Assembly (NCBI RefSeq): GCF_002939475.1
Contig: NZ_PKFQ01000001.1
Span: 124,001 to 188,000, forward strand
Direction: 5' to 3'
Source of the DNA: Streptomyces cinnamoneus
Lineage (GTDB): Bacteria > Actinomycetota > Actinomycetes > Streptomycetales > Streptomycetaceae
Length of the DNA stretch: 64,000 bases
The translations under genes were made by a program, and so were the position numbers. Positions 32,698-40,653 of this stretch are shown one piece after another; positions within the stretch are counted from its first letter, which is position 1; each line of letters starts with the position of its first letter. The notes beneath the pieces are model-generated. The model did not search any database. It was not told where the DNA came from and saw nothing but the letters and a program-made list of their open reading frames with translations.

Positions 32698-34596
32698 ATG
32701 CGATTACCGTTACCACCGTCCCGCGCCAAGGCCCGCTCCGGACCGCACCGATCGCGGCTGACGGCGACCTTCGCCTCCGCCCTGCTGGCGGCCGGACTAC
32801 TGGTCGGTGCCGCCCCCGGACCGGGCGGCTCCACGGCGCGGGCGGACGAGCGGCCGGCGAAGACGGCGGCCTCGCCGAATAACGGCAGCCTGCCGTTCGC
32901 CACCTACAACATGCAGGGCTCCGACCACGGGCTGCGCTGGGGCGGCGAGGTCGGCCCCCTGACGATGCACCACCCCGTGGTCGCCCTCCAGGAGGTCGGC
33001 AACGGGCCGCCCACCGCGGCGCACCAGCGCCACGGCGTCGGTGAGTCGATCCCCATCCCCGGCCTGTTCCCGGCGGGCCTGCCGGACCACGTGAACCACA
33101 CGGTGTGGCGGTACCGCCATCACACCCGCCAGGTGTACTACCTCCAGACCGACCCGCAGCGTGACAGCACCACGGGACGGGACCGCTGGCGAGGCGGCCG
33201 GGTCAACCTGGCGGTGGTCACCCAGACCCGCGCGGACGAGGTCCGCGTCATCGAGAACCCGCTGTACAACCGGGACGAGCCCCGCAACGAGTACCGCTAC
33301 CGCCGCGCCCTCGGCGTACGGATCGGCAACACCGTCTACTACAACGTCCACGCGCGCGGCGCGGACGTCGCCCCCCTGCTCAGGCAGATCCGTGCCGCCG
33401 CCCGGGCCGGTGAGAACTGGGTCATGGTCGGCGACTTCAACCTCGACATCCGCAACCGCACCGACCGGCAGGCCCGGGAGCAGAGCCTCCACCTGCGGCC
33501 CGACGAGCAGCTGGCCCGGACCGGCCGCTCCACCCACCAGCGGGGCGGCGAACTCGACTACGCCATCACGCGCGGCACGCCCCGGTTCAACGCGGACATC
33601 CCCGCGGGCCGCGGCTCGGACCACTACCCGGTCCAGTTCGAACCGGCCCCCACTCCCGTACCGGCCGCCCCCGACGGCCCGGTGCACAACTTCTCCTCCG
33701 CCTTCGAGAACGCCCGGACCGGGCTGGCCCTCGACGTGGACAACAACAACCGTGTGACCACCCGCCTGCAGGCGTACAACGCCCGGCAGCGGTTCCGTGT
33801 GGACACCGTGCGGGGGCACTGGTACCGCTTCGCCCGCGGCAACAGCCCCCGAGCCGCGTCCGGCGCTCTCGCCGGCCGTGCCGCCCTCGCCGCCGGCGAG
33901 ACGTGCCCCGGCGTCAATCCGTTCTTTCCGATGTCCTCGATCCTCATGCTGTCGTGCGAGTCGCCCGGGGCCCAGTGGCACTCCGAGGACCCGGGCGCAC
34001 CCGGCGGCCCGTTGCGCTGGCACAACTCCCTCTACCCGAACCTGTGCCTGACCGGTACGAAGAACGAGCAGCCGGTCGTGGCCTTCCCGTGCGGTGACAT
34101 GCCCGAGCAGCAGTGGTGGGACAACTCCCGCGCGGTCCCCGAGCGCGCGTGGGAGGACAGTGACGCACAGGTCCGGCTGCGCGCGTGGAACGGCCTCTAC
34201 CTGGACAACTTCGGTGGGAGCAACCGCGACGGCACCCCACTGACCACCCGCTGGCCCGACAACGTCAAGACCCAGCGGTGGGACATCGAGTACGCCGGCA
34301 GCGGCGACAACCTCGTCCGGCTCAAGGGACGCGGCAGCGGAAGGTGCGTCGACGTCCTGGACAGCGTCCAGCCCCGTCCCGGCGAGCCTTCCGTGCTGCA
34401 CGACTGCACCGGTCGCGGCAGCAAGACCGACGGTACGGGCCACCGCTGGCAGGCGGAGACCTTCGGCGACGGCACCCTCCGCTTCCGCAACGAGGCCGCG
34501 CACCTGTGCCTGGTGCCGTCGGCGCGGGAAACGGGCTACGTGACGATCGAGAACTGCAACGACGACGCCCGTCAGCGCTGGACGATCGTGCCGTGA
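32698..34596 (+). CDS. Secreted CdtB-like nuclease fused to ricin-type lectin modules
   Basis: The protein has 632 residues from the ATG at 32698 (AAGGAG seven bases upstream). A Sec signal peptide occupies residues 1-49. Residues 65-315 match the cytolethal distending toxin B subunit branch of the DNase I/exonuclease-endonuclease-phosphatase fold: FATYNMQGSD (Asn71), VVALQEVG (Glu99), WRGGRVNLAVVTQTRADEV, VHARGADV (His218), WVMVGDFNLDI (Asp246, Asn248), GGELDYAI (Asp287) and GSDHYPVQFE (Asp308, His309), so the catalytic set is complete. Residues about 335-632 carry ricin-B-type features with QxW-like repeats EQQWW, TQRWD, GHRWQ and RQRWT. In CDT the lectin modules are separate CdtA and CdtC subunits; here nuclease and lectins form one chain. 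It is expected to be an exported DNase or phosphatase targeted to glycans. Confidence 0.85.
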   Translation: MRLPLPPSRAKARSGPHRSRLTATFASALLAAGLLVGAAPGPGGSTARADERPAKTAASPNNGSLPFATYNMQGSDHGLRWGGEVGPLTMHHPVVALQEVGNGPPTAAHQRHGVGESIPIPGLFPAGLPDHVNHTVWRYRHHTRQVYYLQTDPQRDSTTGRDRWRGGRVNLAVVTQTRADEVRVIENPLYNRDEPRNEYRYRRALGVRIGNTVYYNVHARGADVAPLLRQIRAAARAGENWVMVGDFNLDIRNRTDRQAREQSLHLRPDEQLARTGRSTHQRGGELDYAITRGTPRFNADIPAGRGSDHYPVQFEPAPTPVPAAPDGPVHNFSSAFENARTGLALDVDNNNRVTTRLQAYNARQRFRVDTVRGHWYRFARGNSPRAASGALAGRAALAAGETCPGVNPFFPMSSILMLSCESPGAQWHSEDPGAPGGPLRWHNSLYPNLCLTGTKNEQPVVAFPCGDMPEQQWWDNSRAVPERAWEDSDAQVRLRAWNGLYLDNFGGSNRDGTPLTTRWPDNVKTQRWDIEYAGSGDNLVRLKGRGSGRCVDVLDSVQPRPGEPSVLHDCTGRGSKTDGTGHRWQAETFGDGTLRFRNEAAHLCLVPSARETGYVTIENCNDDARQRWTIVP

Positions 34597-34617
34597 CTCC
34601 GTAGCCACCGGACGGCC

Positions 34618-34653
34618 GGGCCTGAGCCGGCGCGCGGCGACCGGCTCAGGCCC
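34618..34653. terminator. 13-bp stem-loop after the CdtB-ricin gene
   Basis: GGGCCTGAGCCGG at 34618-34630 pairs perfectly with 34641-34653 around a 10-base loop, 22 bases after the stop at 34596. Confidence 0.75.
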
Positions 34654-34697
34654 TGGGCGACCTCCGCTGCCTTCCGGTGGGATTCAGCGGCTGCCGC

Positions 34698-34734
34698 CGT
34701 GGCGGGCCCCGGCCGACGGCCGGGGCCCGCCACG
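34698..34734. terminator. 18-bp near-continuous palindrome between convergent genes
   Basis: An 18-base arm starting CGTGGCGGGCCCC (34698-34715) is exactly mirrored at 34717-34734 with a single central base. It lies between the convergent stops at 34596 and 34771 and probably terminates transcription from both sides. Confidence 0.7.
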
Positions 34735-34770
34735 TGAGGTCCGGCTGCGTACCCGGCGGTGTGCAGCGGT

Positions 34771-35430
34771 TCAGTCGGGGGTGGCGGACGGGGCTGTGGC
34801 GGACTCCGTGAGGGTGTCGAGTCGGGCGGCGAGGTCGGGGTGGGTGGTGGTCAGGTGGGGGCGGGCGGCGTTCAGGGGGTGGATGAGGGCGGCGGGGTCG
34901 TCGTAGGCGAGGGCCGCGTCGAGCTGGCTGAGCGGGAGACGGGCGGCGGTGGGGAGATCGGTGAGAGCGGTGATCTGGCCGGCGATGCGGCGCAGGTCGG
35001 CGGCGTTGTCGCGGGCCCAGGTGACAAGGGTGCGGTCGGCGGCGCGGCGTTCGCGGGTGGCCTGGACGCGTTGTTCAGCGGTGGTTCCGGCGGGGCCGGG
35101 CCGGTTGCGCAGGTAGCGGCGTTCGGCGGCCTGGCGGCTGGCGACACCGAGGGGGTGGGCGAGATCGGCCCAGCTGGCGCCTGCGTGGCGGGCGGTTTCG
35201 ATCAGGCCGGTTTCCCATCCGGCGAGCTCCTCACGGATCTGCCGCAGCAGCAGGAGGGAGGCCAGGGCCCGCTCCGGGCCGGTGCCGCCGTCGGCGAGGG
35301 TGTCGGGGGGCTCGTGCTGGGCGCCGCGGAGGGCACTGTCGATGGCCTCCAGGGCCGCCGCGGCGGCGAGGAACGAGGCCGGACTCTGGGCGTCGGCGTG
35401 GGAGGAGGCCGGCTGGCCGAGTGTTGTCAT
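34771..35430 (-). CDS. rheA: RheA-type repressor of hsp18 (heat-shock transcriptional regulator)
   Basis: The protein has 219 residues from the ATG at 35430, with GGAGGT eight bases upstream. It is divergent from the small heat-shock gene at 35559, with a perfect TGTCATC-N5-GATGACA palindrome between them, the operator described for RheA of Streptomyces albus. The protein has a helical N-terminus (AAAAALEAIDSAL), a central basic helix-turn-helix-like stretch (GASWADLAHPLGVASRQAAE, then RRYLRNRPG) and a C-terminal helical part. RheA is a thermosensing autorepressor that loses DNA binding on heating. The family identity is inferred mostly from context and operator, and the length agrees. Expression should rise on heat shock along with hsp18. 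Confidence 0.8.
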   Translation of the reverse strand: MTTLGQPASSHADAQSPASFLAAAAALEAIDSALRGAQHEPPDTLADGGTGPERALASLLLLRQIREELAGWETGLIETARHAGASWADLAHPLGVASRQAAERRYLRNRPGPAGTTAEQRVQATRERRAADRTLVTWARDNAADLRRIAGQITALTDLPTAARLPLSQLDAALAYDDPAALIHPLNAARPHLTTTHPDLAARLDTLTESATAPSATPD

Positions 35431-35474
35431 GGGCACCTCCTCGGAGTGTGTCGTCCCTTCGACGACATCATGTT

Positions 35475-35493
35475 TGTCATCCATTGGATGACA
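35475..35493. promoter_or_regulatory. RheA operator palindrome
   Basis: TGTCATCCATTGGATGACA is a perfect 9-bp-arm palindrome and matches the TGTCATC-N5-GATGACA element known from hsp18/rheA of Streptomyces albus. It sits between the divergent starts at 35430 and 35559 so that one repressor can control both. Confidence 0.85.
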
Positions 35494-35558
35494 TGCTACA
35501 ACGGATTCAGTGAGGCGCATTGGCAGCAACTGCCCGAACCCGTTGGAGGTGTTTCACG

Positions 35559-35990
35559 ATGTTGATGCGCACCGACCCCTTCCGTGAGCTCGACCGTCTG
35601 GCTCAGCAGATGATGGGGCCGGGCACCTGGTCCCGGCCCTCCGCGATGGCGATGGACGCCTACCGCGAGGGTGACGAGTACGTGGTGGCCTTCGACCTCC
35701 CCGGCGTCAGCGCGGAGGCGATCGACATCGACGTCGAACGGAACATGCTGACCGTCAAGGCCGAGCGCCGCCCCCTGGCGAAGGCCGACCACGTGCAGAT
35801 GGAGCTGTCGGAGCGGCCGCTGGGCGTCTTCTCCCGCCAGATCGTGCTGGCCGACACGCTGGACACCGAGCACATCCAGGCCGACTACGACGCCGGGGTG
35901 CTCACCCTGCGCATCCCGATCGCCGAACGGGCCAAGCCCCGCAAGATCTCCATCGGCGGCGAGTCCTCCCGCAAGGAGATCTCCGGCTGA
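35559..35990 (+). CDS. hsp18: Small heat-shock protein HSP18 (Hsp20/alpha-crystallin family)
   Basis: The protein has 143 residues from the ATG at 35559, eight bases after GGAGGT. The alpha-crystallin domain spans residues 30-135: [21 protein letters not shown], then [22 protein letters not shown] strands and the conserved A-G-V-L-T-L-R-I-P near the C-terminus ([13 protein letters not shown]). It is a cytoplasmic ATP-independent chaperone that holds unfolding proteins as large oligomers. Regulation by the divergent RheA-type repressor through the palindrome at 35475-35493 is strongly indicated. Two DUF2267 genes follow in the same direction. Confidence 0.93.
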   Translation: MLMRTDPFRELDRLAQQMMGPGTWSRPSAMAMDAYREGDEYVVAFDLPGVSAEAIDIDVERNMLTVKAERRPLAKADHVQMELSERPLGVFSRQIVLADTLDTEHIQADYDAGVLTLRIPIAERAKPRKISIGGESSRKEISG

Positions 35991-36078
35991 GCCAGGCGAT
36001 CCGAGCCGATCAGCAGCGGAGGACGGGCACCTGATCGCCCCCCTCCCCCGTCCTCCGCACCCACTGGACTGAAGAAGG

Positions 36079-36486
36079 GTGGCGGCCGACGTGACCCTGC
36101 GACGCGAAGCGTTTCTTGATCGTGTGAAGGAACGCGGCGAGTACGACAGCCGGCAGGAAGCAGACCGCGCGGCCCGCGTGGTGCTCGCCCTCCTGGGCGC
36201 GCACCTGGTCGGCGAGGTACGCGCCCACTTGGCGGCGACCCTGCCGGAAGACTTCGCTCTGATCCTTCTCAACCCGCTGCAAAGTGCCGAACCGCTGCCA
36301 CCGGAGCGGTTCGTGCGGGCGACGGCGGCCTGGATCGACGGGGCCACCGAGCAGACCGCGGCCTGGGACGTCAGCGCTGTCCTCAGCACGGTCGCCGACG
36401 CGGCCGGCGAGGACCTGCTCCACCAGATCCTGCTCCAGCTCCCCCCGGGCTACGAGCTGCTCTTCGGCCGCCCCCAGCCCACCTGA
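36079..36486 (+). CDS. DUF2267 protein (first of two)
   Basis: The protein has 135 residues starting at GTG 36079 (GTG 36091 also possible). DUF2267 features: DRVKERGEYDSRQEADRAAR, VVLALLGAHLVGEVRAHLAA, TLPEDFALIL, and a C-terminal half beginning AAWDVSAVLSTVADAAGEDL. The helical bundle has no known activity. In actinobacteria it is often found near small heat-shock proteins and stress regulators, as here 88 bases after hsp18. It aligns with the next gene (36557) over its whole length, so the pair arose by duplication. Confidence 0.83.
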   Translation: MAADVTLRREAFLDRVKERGEYDSRQEADRAARVVLALLGAHLVGEVRAHLAATLPEDFALILLNPLQSAEPLPPERFVRATAAWIDGATEQTAAWDVSAVLSTVADAAGEDLLHQILLQLPPGYELLFGRPQPT

Positions 36487-36556
36487 CCACCCCGGCGCCC
36501 GCGCCCCCGCCGGGCGCCGGCCCCACGACCTCAGCGAGAGAAAGGCAACCACCGCA

Positions 36557-36994
36557 GTGACGTACGACCAGCGCGTACCGCTCCAGCACCTGCCCGGGAC
36601 GACGTACGAGCAGATGCTGGAGAAGGTCCGCTACGAAGGCGCCTACCCCACCCGGGAACGGGCCGAGGAAGCCGTCCGCTTGGTCGTTTCGGGACTCGGG
36701 CGCCAGCTGACCGGCGACGAACGCGTCGAACTGGCCGCCCGCCTGCCCTTCGAAGCCGCACGCATCCTCACCGCGCAGATCCCCGACACCCAGCCCCTCA
36801 CCGGCTGGGCCTTCGTCAAAGACCTCGCCGCCCGCACCGGCGCCACCCTGGGCACCACCCGCTGGGACACCGGCTCCGTCCTCGCCGCCGTCGCGGCTCT
36901 GGCCGGCCCCGACCTGCTCACCCGCATCCTGCGCCAGCTCCCCTCCGGCTACGCGCTTCTGTTCGGCCGCGCCGAACTCACCCAGGCCGCCTGA
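36557..36994 (+). CDS. DUF2267 protein (second of two)
   Basis: The protein has 145 residues from the GTG at 36557. It repeats the pattern of its neighbour: YEGAYPTRERAEEAVRLVVS, LGRQLTGDERVELAARLPFE, then TGSVLAAVAALAGPDLLTRI and the shared ending QLPSGYALLFGRAE. Only 70 bases separate it from the first DUF2267 gene and both follow hsp18, so a heat-shock transcript of three genes is likely. The biochemical role is unknown. A 12-bp stem-loop at 37091-37136 lies downstream. Confidence 0.83.
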   Translation: MTYDQRVPLQHLPGTTYEQMLEKVRYEGAYPTRERAEEAVRLVVSGLGRQLTGDERVELAARLPFEAARILTAQIPDTQPLTGWAFVKDLAARTGATLGTTRWDTGSVLAAVAALAGPDLLTRILRQLPSGYALLFGRAELTQAA

Positions 36995-37090
36995 GACACC
37001 TGCGGAGGAGACGGCGGACCTCAGGGTGCGCCGTTCTCTGTGGCAGGCCATCGCCGAGTACACCGTGCGGGAACGCCTGCACGGAGGCGC

Positions 37091-37136
37091 CGCGACACCC
37101 CGGCCAGCGGACAGCCGGCTCGGTCGGGGTGTCGCG
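37091..37136. terminator. 12-bp stem-loop ending the hsp18-DUF2267 unit
   Basis: CGCGACACCCCG at 37091-37102 is exactly complementary to 37125-37136; the 22-base loop contains a further small dyad. It lies 97 bases after the stop at 36994. Confidence 0.6.
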
Positions 37137-37248
37137 TCGGGTGAGACAAACCGCGCCCTCTGGTTCCAGCATGTGGATGTTCCTGGAGTGGACACCCCGT
37201 CACCTGCTTCTATGCCACCTCGACGACTCCCTCGGAGGTGACGGACGC

Positions 37249-37893
37249 ATGGTGTCCGCGCACAGCATTCTCGCGTTCGCGGCAATGTCGCTCCTGGTGA
37301 TCGTGATTCCCGGGCCCAGCGTCCTGTTCGTGATCGGCAGAGCCCTCGCGCACGGACGCCGTACGGCTCTCGCCACGGTCCTCGGCAATCTGCTCGGTTC
37401 CTACCTCCTGGTGATCGCGGTGGCGTGGGGCCTCGGCGCGCTTGTGGAGACCTCTGCGGCAGTGTTCACAGGCGTGAAGCTGGCAGGAGCGGCGTATCTC
37501 GTCTACCTGGGCGTCCAGGCGTTCCGCCACCGCAAGGAGATGCGCGCGGCGGACATGGACGCCCCGGCCGGGGAACGACGCGGTGATCTGCGCACGATCG
37601 CGGACGGAATCCTCGTCGGGGTCACCAACCCGAAGGGCATCGTCTTCTTCGCGGCCGTGCTGCCGCAGTTCGTCGACCACTCCGCGGGCCACCTCCCCCT
37701 CCAGATGATGCTGCTGGGCCTGGTCCCGGTCGCCATCGGTCTGATCACGGACACCCTGTGGGGCCTGGGTGCCTCGGCGGCCCGTTCCTGGTTGGCCCGC
37801 TCGGACCGCCGCCTGTCCATGGTCGGCGCGGCGGGCGGCTTCGCGATGATCGGCCTGGGCCTGACGGTGGCGGCCACAGGCCGCGCCGACTGA
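37249..37893 (+). CDS. LysE/RhtB-family amino acid exporter
   Basis: The protein has 214 residues from the ATG at 37249, ten bases after GGAGGT. Six membrane helices and the family motif IPGPSVLFVIGRALAHGRR in the first loop identify the LysE/RhtB family, as do VGVTNPKGIVFFAAVLPQFV in the middle and the glycine-rich last helix. Members export amino acids or related metabolites with the proton gradient. The substrate is not predictable. No LysR-type regulator adjoins it. Confidence 0.9.
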   Translation: MVSAHSILAFAAMSLLVIVIPGPSVLFVIGRALAHGRRTALATVLGNLLGSYLLVIAVAWGLGALVETSAAVFTGVKLAGAAYLVYLGVQAFRHRKEMRAADMDAPAGERRGDLRTIADGILVGVTNPKGIVFFAAVLPQFVDHSAGHLPLQMMLLGLVPVAIGLITDTLWGLGASAARSWLARSDRRLSMVGAAGGFAMIGLGLTVAATGRAD

Positions 37894-37905
37894 GACCGGA
37901 TGTCC

Positions 37906-37941
37906 CGCGCTGAAGGGATGGGACGCGCTGAAGGGATGGGA
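37906..37941 (+). repeat. Two tandem 18-bp repeats
   Basis: CGCGCTGAAGGGATGGGA occurs twice in a row (37906-37923 and 37924-37941) just after the LysE-family stop. No function is evident. Confidence 0.8.
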
Positions 37942-38065
37942 CCCGACAGCGGCACCCTGTTGCCGCAGCGCAAGAGGGGAGACTCACGTCACAGGCACGC
38001 ATGTCACAACTCGCCGGGCTGGGGCGTCTTAAGGTGTGTAACGGCCAACGGCAACGGAGCGCATC

Positions 38066-38539
38066 ATGGAAGCACGCCTCAACCCCTTCACCAACCCGGT
38101 CCTGGGTAAGGTCTTCAAGCACATCATCGCTGCGGGCAAGGTACTCGAGGGCTCGACCTTGCCGGCGTCGACGCAGGAGCTGGTGAAGCTCCGCGCCAGT
38201 CAGATCAACGGCTGCGGATTCTGCACCGACATGCACTTCAAGGACGCCGTGCACGCCGGAGAGTCCGCCGAGCGCCTGAACCTGGTCGCGGTCTGGCGCG
38301 AGGCCACGGTGTTCACCGACGCCGAGCGTGCCGCGCTGGAGCTGGCTGAGGAGGCCACCCGCATCGCCGACGCGGCCGGCGGCGTCCCGGACGAGGTGTG
38401 GGCGAACGCCGCCAAGTACTACGACGAGGACCAGCTCGGCGCCCTGGTGGGCGTCATCACCCTCATCAACGCCTTCAACCGCGGGAACGTCATGCTCCAG
38501 ATGCCGGCCGGCGACTACCAGCCCGGTCAGTTCGGCTGA
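38066..38539 (+). CDS. AhpD-like carboxymuconolactone decarboxylase family protein
   Basis: The protein has 157 residues, ATG 38066 with GGAGC upstream. The redox-active motif is intact: QINGC50GFC53TDMH57, preceded by TQELVKLRASQ, and the second half ends VGVITLINAFNRGNVML. This is the alkylhydroperoxidase D-like CMD fold, an all-helical trimer that uses the CxxC pair with the nearby His and Glu to reduce peroxides. In mycobacteria AhpD reduces AhpC with lipoyl electron donors. No ahpC gene is nearby, so the partner is unknown. A strong stem-loop follows at 38554-38588. Confidence 0.9.
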   Translation: MEARLNPFTNPVLGKVFKHIIAAGKVLEGSTLPASTQELVKLRASQINGCGFCTDMHFKDAVHAGESAERLNLVAVWREATVFTDAERAALELAEEATRIADAAGGVPDEVWANAAKYYDEDQLGALVGVITLINAFNRGNVMLQMPAGDYQPGQFG

Positions 38540-38553
38540 CCCGGACGCGCCGG

Positions 38554-38588
38554 GGGCCCGCCGGAGGCCAGGGGCTGCCGGCGGGCCC
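38554..38588. terminator. 11-bp stem-loop after the AhpD-like gene
   Basis: GGGCCCGCCGG at 38554-38564 pairs perfectly with 38578-38588 around a 13-base loop, 15 bases after the stop at 38539. Confidence 0.7.
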
Positions 38589-38799
38589 TGCTGCTCCCGT
38601 CCTTAGGCGGTGCCGCCGTCGAGCTGGATCGGGCATCCGGCCACCCGCGGCGGGCGGACCACCTGCGACGGCTGTACCCGGAAGCCGGCCGCCGTGAACT
38701 TGTCCGGCTCCCAGCGGGCGGGTCGGGGCTGCGCCCGACCGCCGGGTGCTGCCGCCGGGTGAGCCGGCCCAGTTGATCGACCGCCGCACACTGCCCTGG

Positions 38800-38831
38800 T
38801 TGACCTTGACCCTGCGTCAGGGTTGGACAGT
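38800..38831 (+). promoter_or_regulatory. MerR-type promoter/operator with long spacer
   Basis: A -35 element TTGACC (38800-38805) and a -10-like GACAGT (38826-38831) are separated by 20 bases, the over-long spacer typical of MerR-controlled promoters. The dyad ACCCTG-CGT-CAGGGT (38809-38823) lies inside it. The predicted transcript start falls at the ATG at 38838, suggesting a leaderless message. A MerR gene is second in the operon. Confidence 0.65.
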
Positions 38832-38837
38832 CGTCGC

Positions 38838-39752
38838 ATGACGAACAACATCACTTCCTCGGCTCGGCTCGCTCCGCCGGTCGGAGGGTTCCAGGAGATC
38901 GACGGCCACCGCGTGTTCGTACATCGGTCGGGCAGCGGCGGACCGGCCGTCGTGTTCCTGCCGGGCGCCAGCGCGGTCGGCTTGGACTATTTCGGTGTCC
39001 AGCAAGGGGTTTCGCAGTTCACCACCGCTGTGGTGTACGACCGCGGCGGCACGGGCTACAGCGATCCCCTCCCGCTGCCGCGCACCGCCGCGGCGGTCGC
39101 CACGGAACTGCGCGAGCTGCTGCGCGCCCAGAGCATCCCCGCCCCATACGTTCTGGTGCCGCACTCCCTCGGCGGCCTCTACGCGCATCGGTTCGCGCAG
39201 TTGTACCCGCAGGACGTGGCGGGACTGGTCTGGTTGGACGCCCTCCAGCGCGACTGGGACGCGTTCCTGCCGCCAGCAATGCATCTCGCCGCCTGCGAGC
39301 AGTTGGCGCCCGATCGGGAGCAGCTCGAAAAGATGCGCCCGGCCCTGCGCGAGATGCGCGGCGAGTTGCTCGCGGACTACCCGGAGCACGTACGACAACC
39401 GCTGATCGATGCCCACGAGAGTGACGAATGGATCCGCTTCGGCATCGCCGAGCGCAGCACATTGGCCGGACTCGCCACCGAACTGCGCTCTGGGCCGGGC
39501 ATTCCTGACGTTCCGATGGTCGCTCTCACCGTGTTGGGCACCGACCCAGCCCAGCAGGCGCTGATGCCGGAGCGGACGTTGCAGCAGATGCACGACGGCA
39601 AGAGGAAGATGGACGCGGCCCTGGTGAGCGCGGTCTCGCACGGGGAGCAACGCATCCTTTCCGACACGGTCCACCACCGGCTCTGCTTCGACCGCCCCGA
39701 TGCCGTGGTCCAGGCGATCCGCGACGTCGTCGACCGGGCGGTTCGCCTCTAG
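38838..39752 (+). CDS. Alpha/beta hydrolase under MerR-type control
   Basis: The protein has 304 residues from the ATG at 38838; it has no ribosome binding site but lies seven bases after a -10 element, suggesting leaderless translation. Motifs: oxyanion region VVFLPGASAVGLDYF, nucleophile elbow VPHSLGG with Ser in H-S-L-G-G, and a late SHGEQRILSDTVHH segment supplying the His. There is no signal peptide, so it is cytoplasmic. The substrate is unknown. The MerR gene starts 40 bases downstream on the same strand, and the promoter has MerR geometry, so hydrolase and regulator likely form an autoregulated operon. Confidence 0.85.
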   Translation: MTNNITSSARLAPPVGGFQEIDGHRVFVHRSGSGGPAVVFLPGASAVGLDYFGVQQGVSQFTTAVVYDRGGTGYSDPLPLPRTAAAVATELRELLRAQSIPAPYVLVPHSLGGLYAHRFAQLYPQDVAGLVWLDALQRDWDAFLPPAMHLAACEQLAPDREQLEKMRPALREMRGELLADYPEHVRQPLIDAHESDEWIRFGIAERSTLAGLATELRSGPGIPDVPMVALTVLGTDPAQQALMPERTLQQMHDGKRKMDAALVSAVSHGEQRILSDTVHHRLCFDRPDAVVQAIRDVVDRAVRL

Positions 39753-39792
39753 ACTCGGCATCATCACGTTTCGCGAAGACCCGAGGAGGACG

Positions 39793-40530
39793 GTGCTCAC
39801 GATCGGCCAGCTCGCGGCGACCGCCGGGGTGACCGTGCGCACCGTTCGCCACTACCACCACGTCGGCCTGCTGCCCGAGCCCGAGCGCGATGCCTCCGGC
39901 TACCGCCGCTACGGCGCGCAAGCGGCGGTGGACCTCATCCGGATCAGGACCCTCGCCGATGCCGGTGTTCCGCTGGCCCGTATCGACGCGCTGCTGCACG
40001 CGCGGCCAACCGAGTTCGCCGCGGCCATCACCGACATCGACGCCGAATTGCAGCGCAAGATCGACCAGCTCACCGGTTACCGCCGTCGGATCACTGAACT
40101 GGCCAGCGGAGAAAGGCTTGTCCTGCCCCTCGAGGTGGTCGCCATCCTGAACCGGATGCGCAGCCTTGGAGTCAGCGAACAAAGGGTACGGCTGGAGCGC
40201 GACTCGTGGATTCTGATACAGGCACTGGATCCGCACGCCATGCCGCAGCGGATACGGGACAAGAACGCCAGTCTCGACGACCCCGAGACGACGCGCCTGT
40301 ATCTCGCCTGTGACCAATCAGTCGACTGGGATCCCCACGATCCACGCTTGGACCGGCTCATCGACGACCTGGACGCATGGGAGATCAAACACGAACGAGA
40401 CAGCGGCCAGCCAAGGTATCTGAAGCTGGTCTCTTCCCGGATCTCCGAGGCATCACCGGCATGGCAACGCATTCTCGATGCCCTCGCCCACCGGGCCACG
40501 CAGCGCCGAACCGCCGGGCACAGCAGCTGA
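39793..40530 (+). CDS. MerR-family transcriptional regulator
   Basis: The protein has 245 residues from the GTG at 39793, just after GAGGAGG. The N-terminal winged helix is classical: LTIGQLAATAGVTVRTVRHY, HHVGLLPEPERDASGYRRYG, and the dimerising coiled coil begins around LADAGVPLARIDALL. The remaining roughly 140 residues form a large effector domain with no clear cysteine-metal site, so it probably senses an organic ligand. It likely activates the 20-base-spacer promoter at 38800-38831 in front of its operon. Confidence 0.88.
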   Translation: MLTIGQLAATAGVTVRTVRHYHHVGLLPEPERDASGYRRYGAQAAVDLIRIRTLADAGVPLARIDALLHARPTEFAAAITDIDAELQRKIDQLTGYRRRITELASGERLVLPLEVVAILNRMRSLGVSEQRVRLERDSWILIQALDPHAMPQRIRDKNASLDDPETTRLYLACDQSVDWDPHDPRLDRLIDDLDAWEIKHERDSGQPRYLKLVSSRISEASPAWQRILDALAHRATQRRTAGHSS

Positions 40531-40653
40531 GCCCGGCACGCTGGTCACGTCCGACAGCTGCCGGCCTGTCGCAGCATGTCGAACGCGACGCATGAGGTCG
40601 GCCGCCGGGCGGGCAAAGGGCGCCGTAGCATCCCTCGGAGAACTCCTAGGCGT

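Noticed and set aside
32797..34608. 600-codon minus-strand frame opposite the CdtB-ricin gene
   Set aside because: Antisense shadow with Val/Gly/Arg bias, no ribosome binding site and no recognisable domains.
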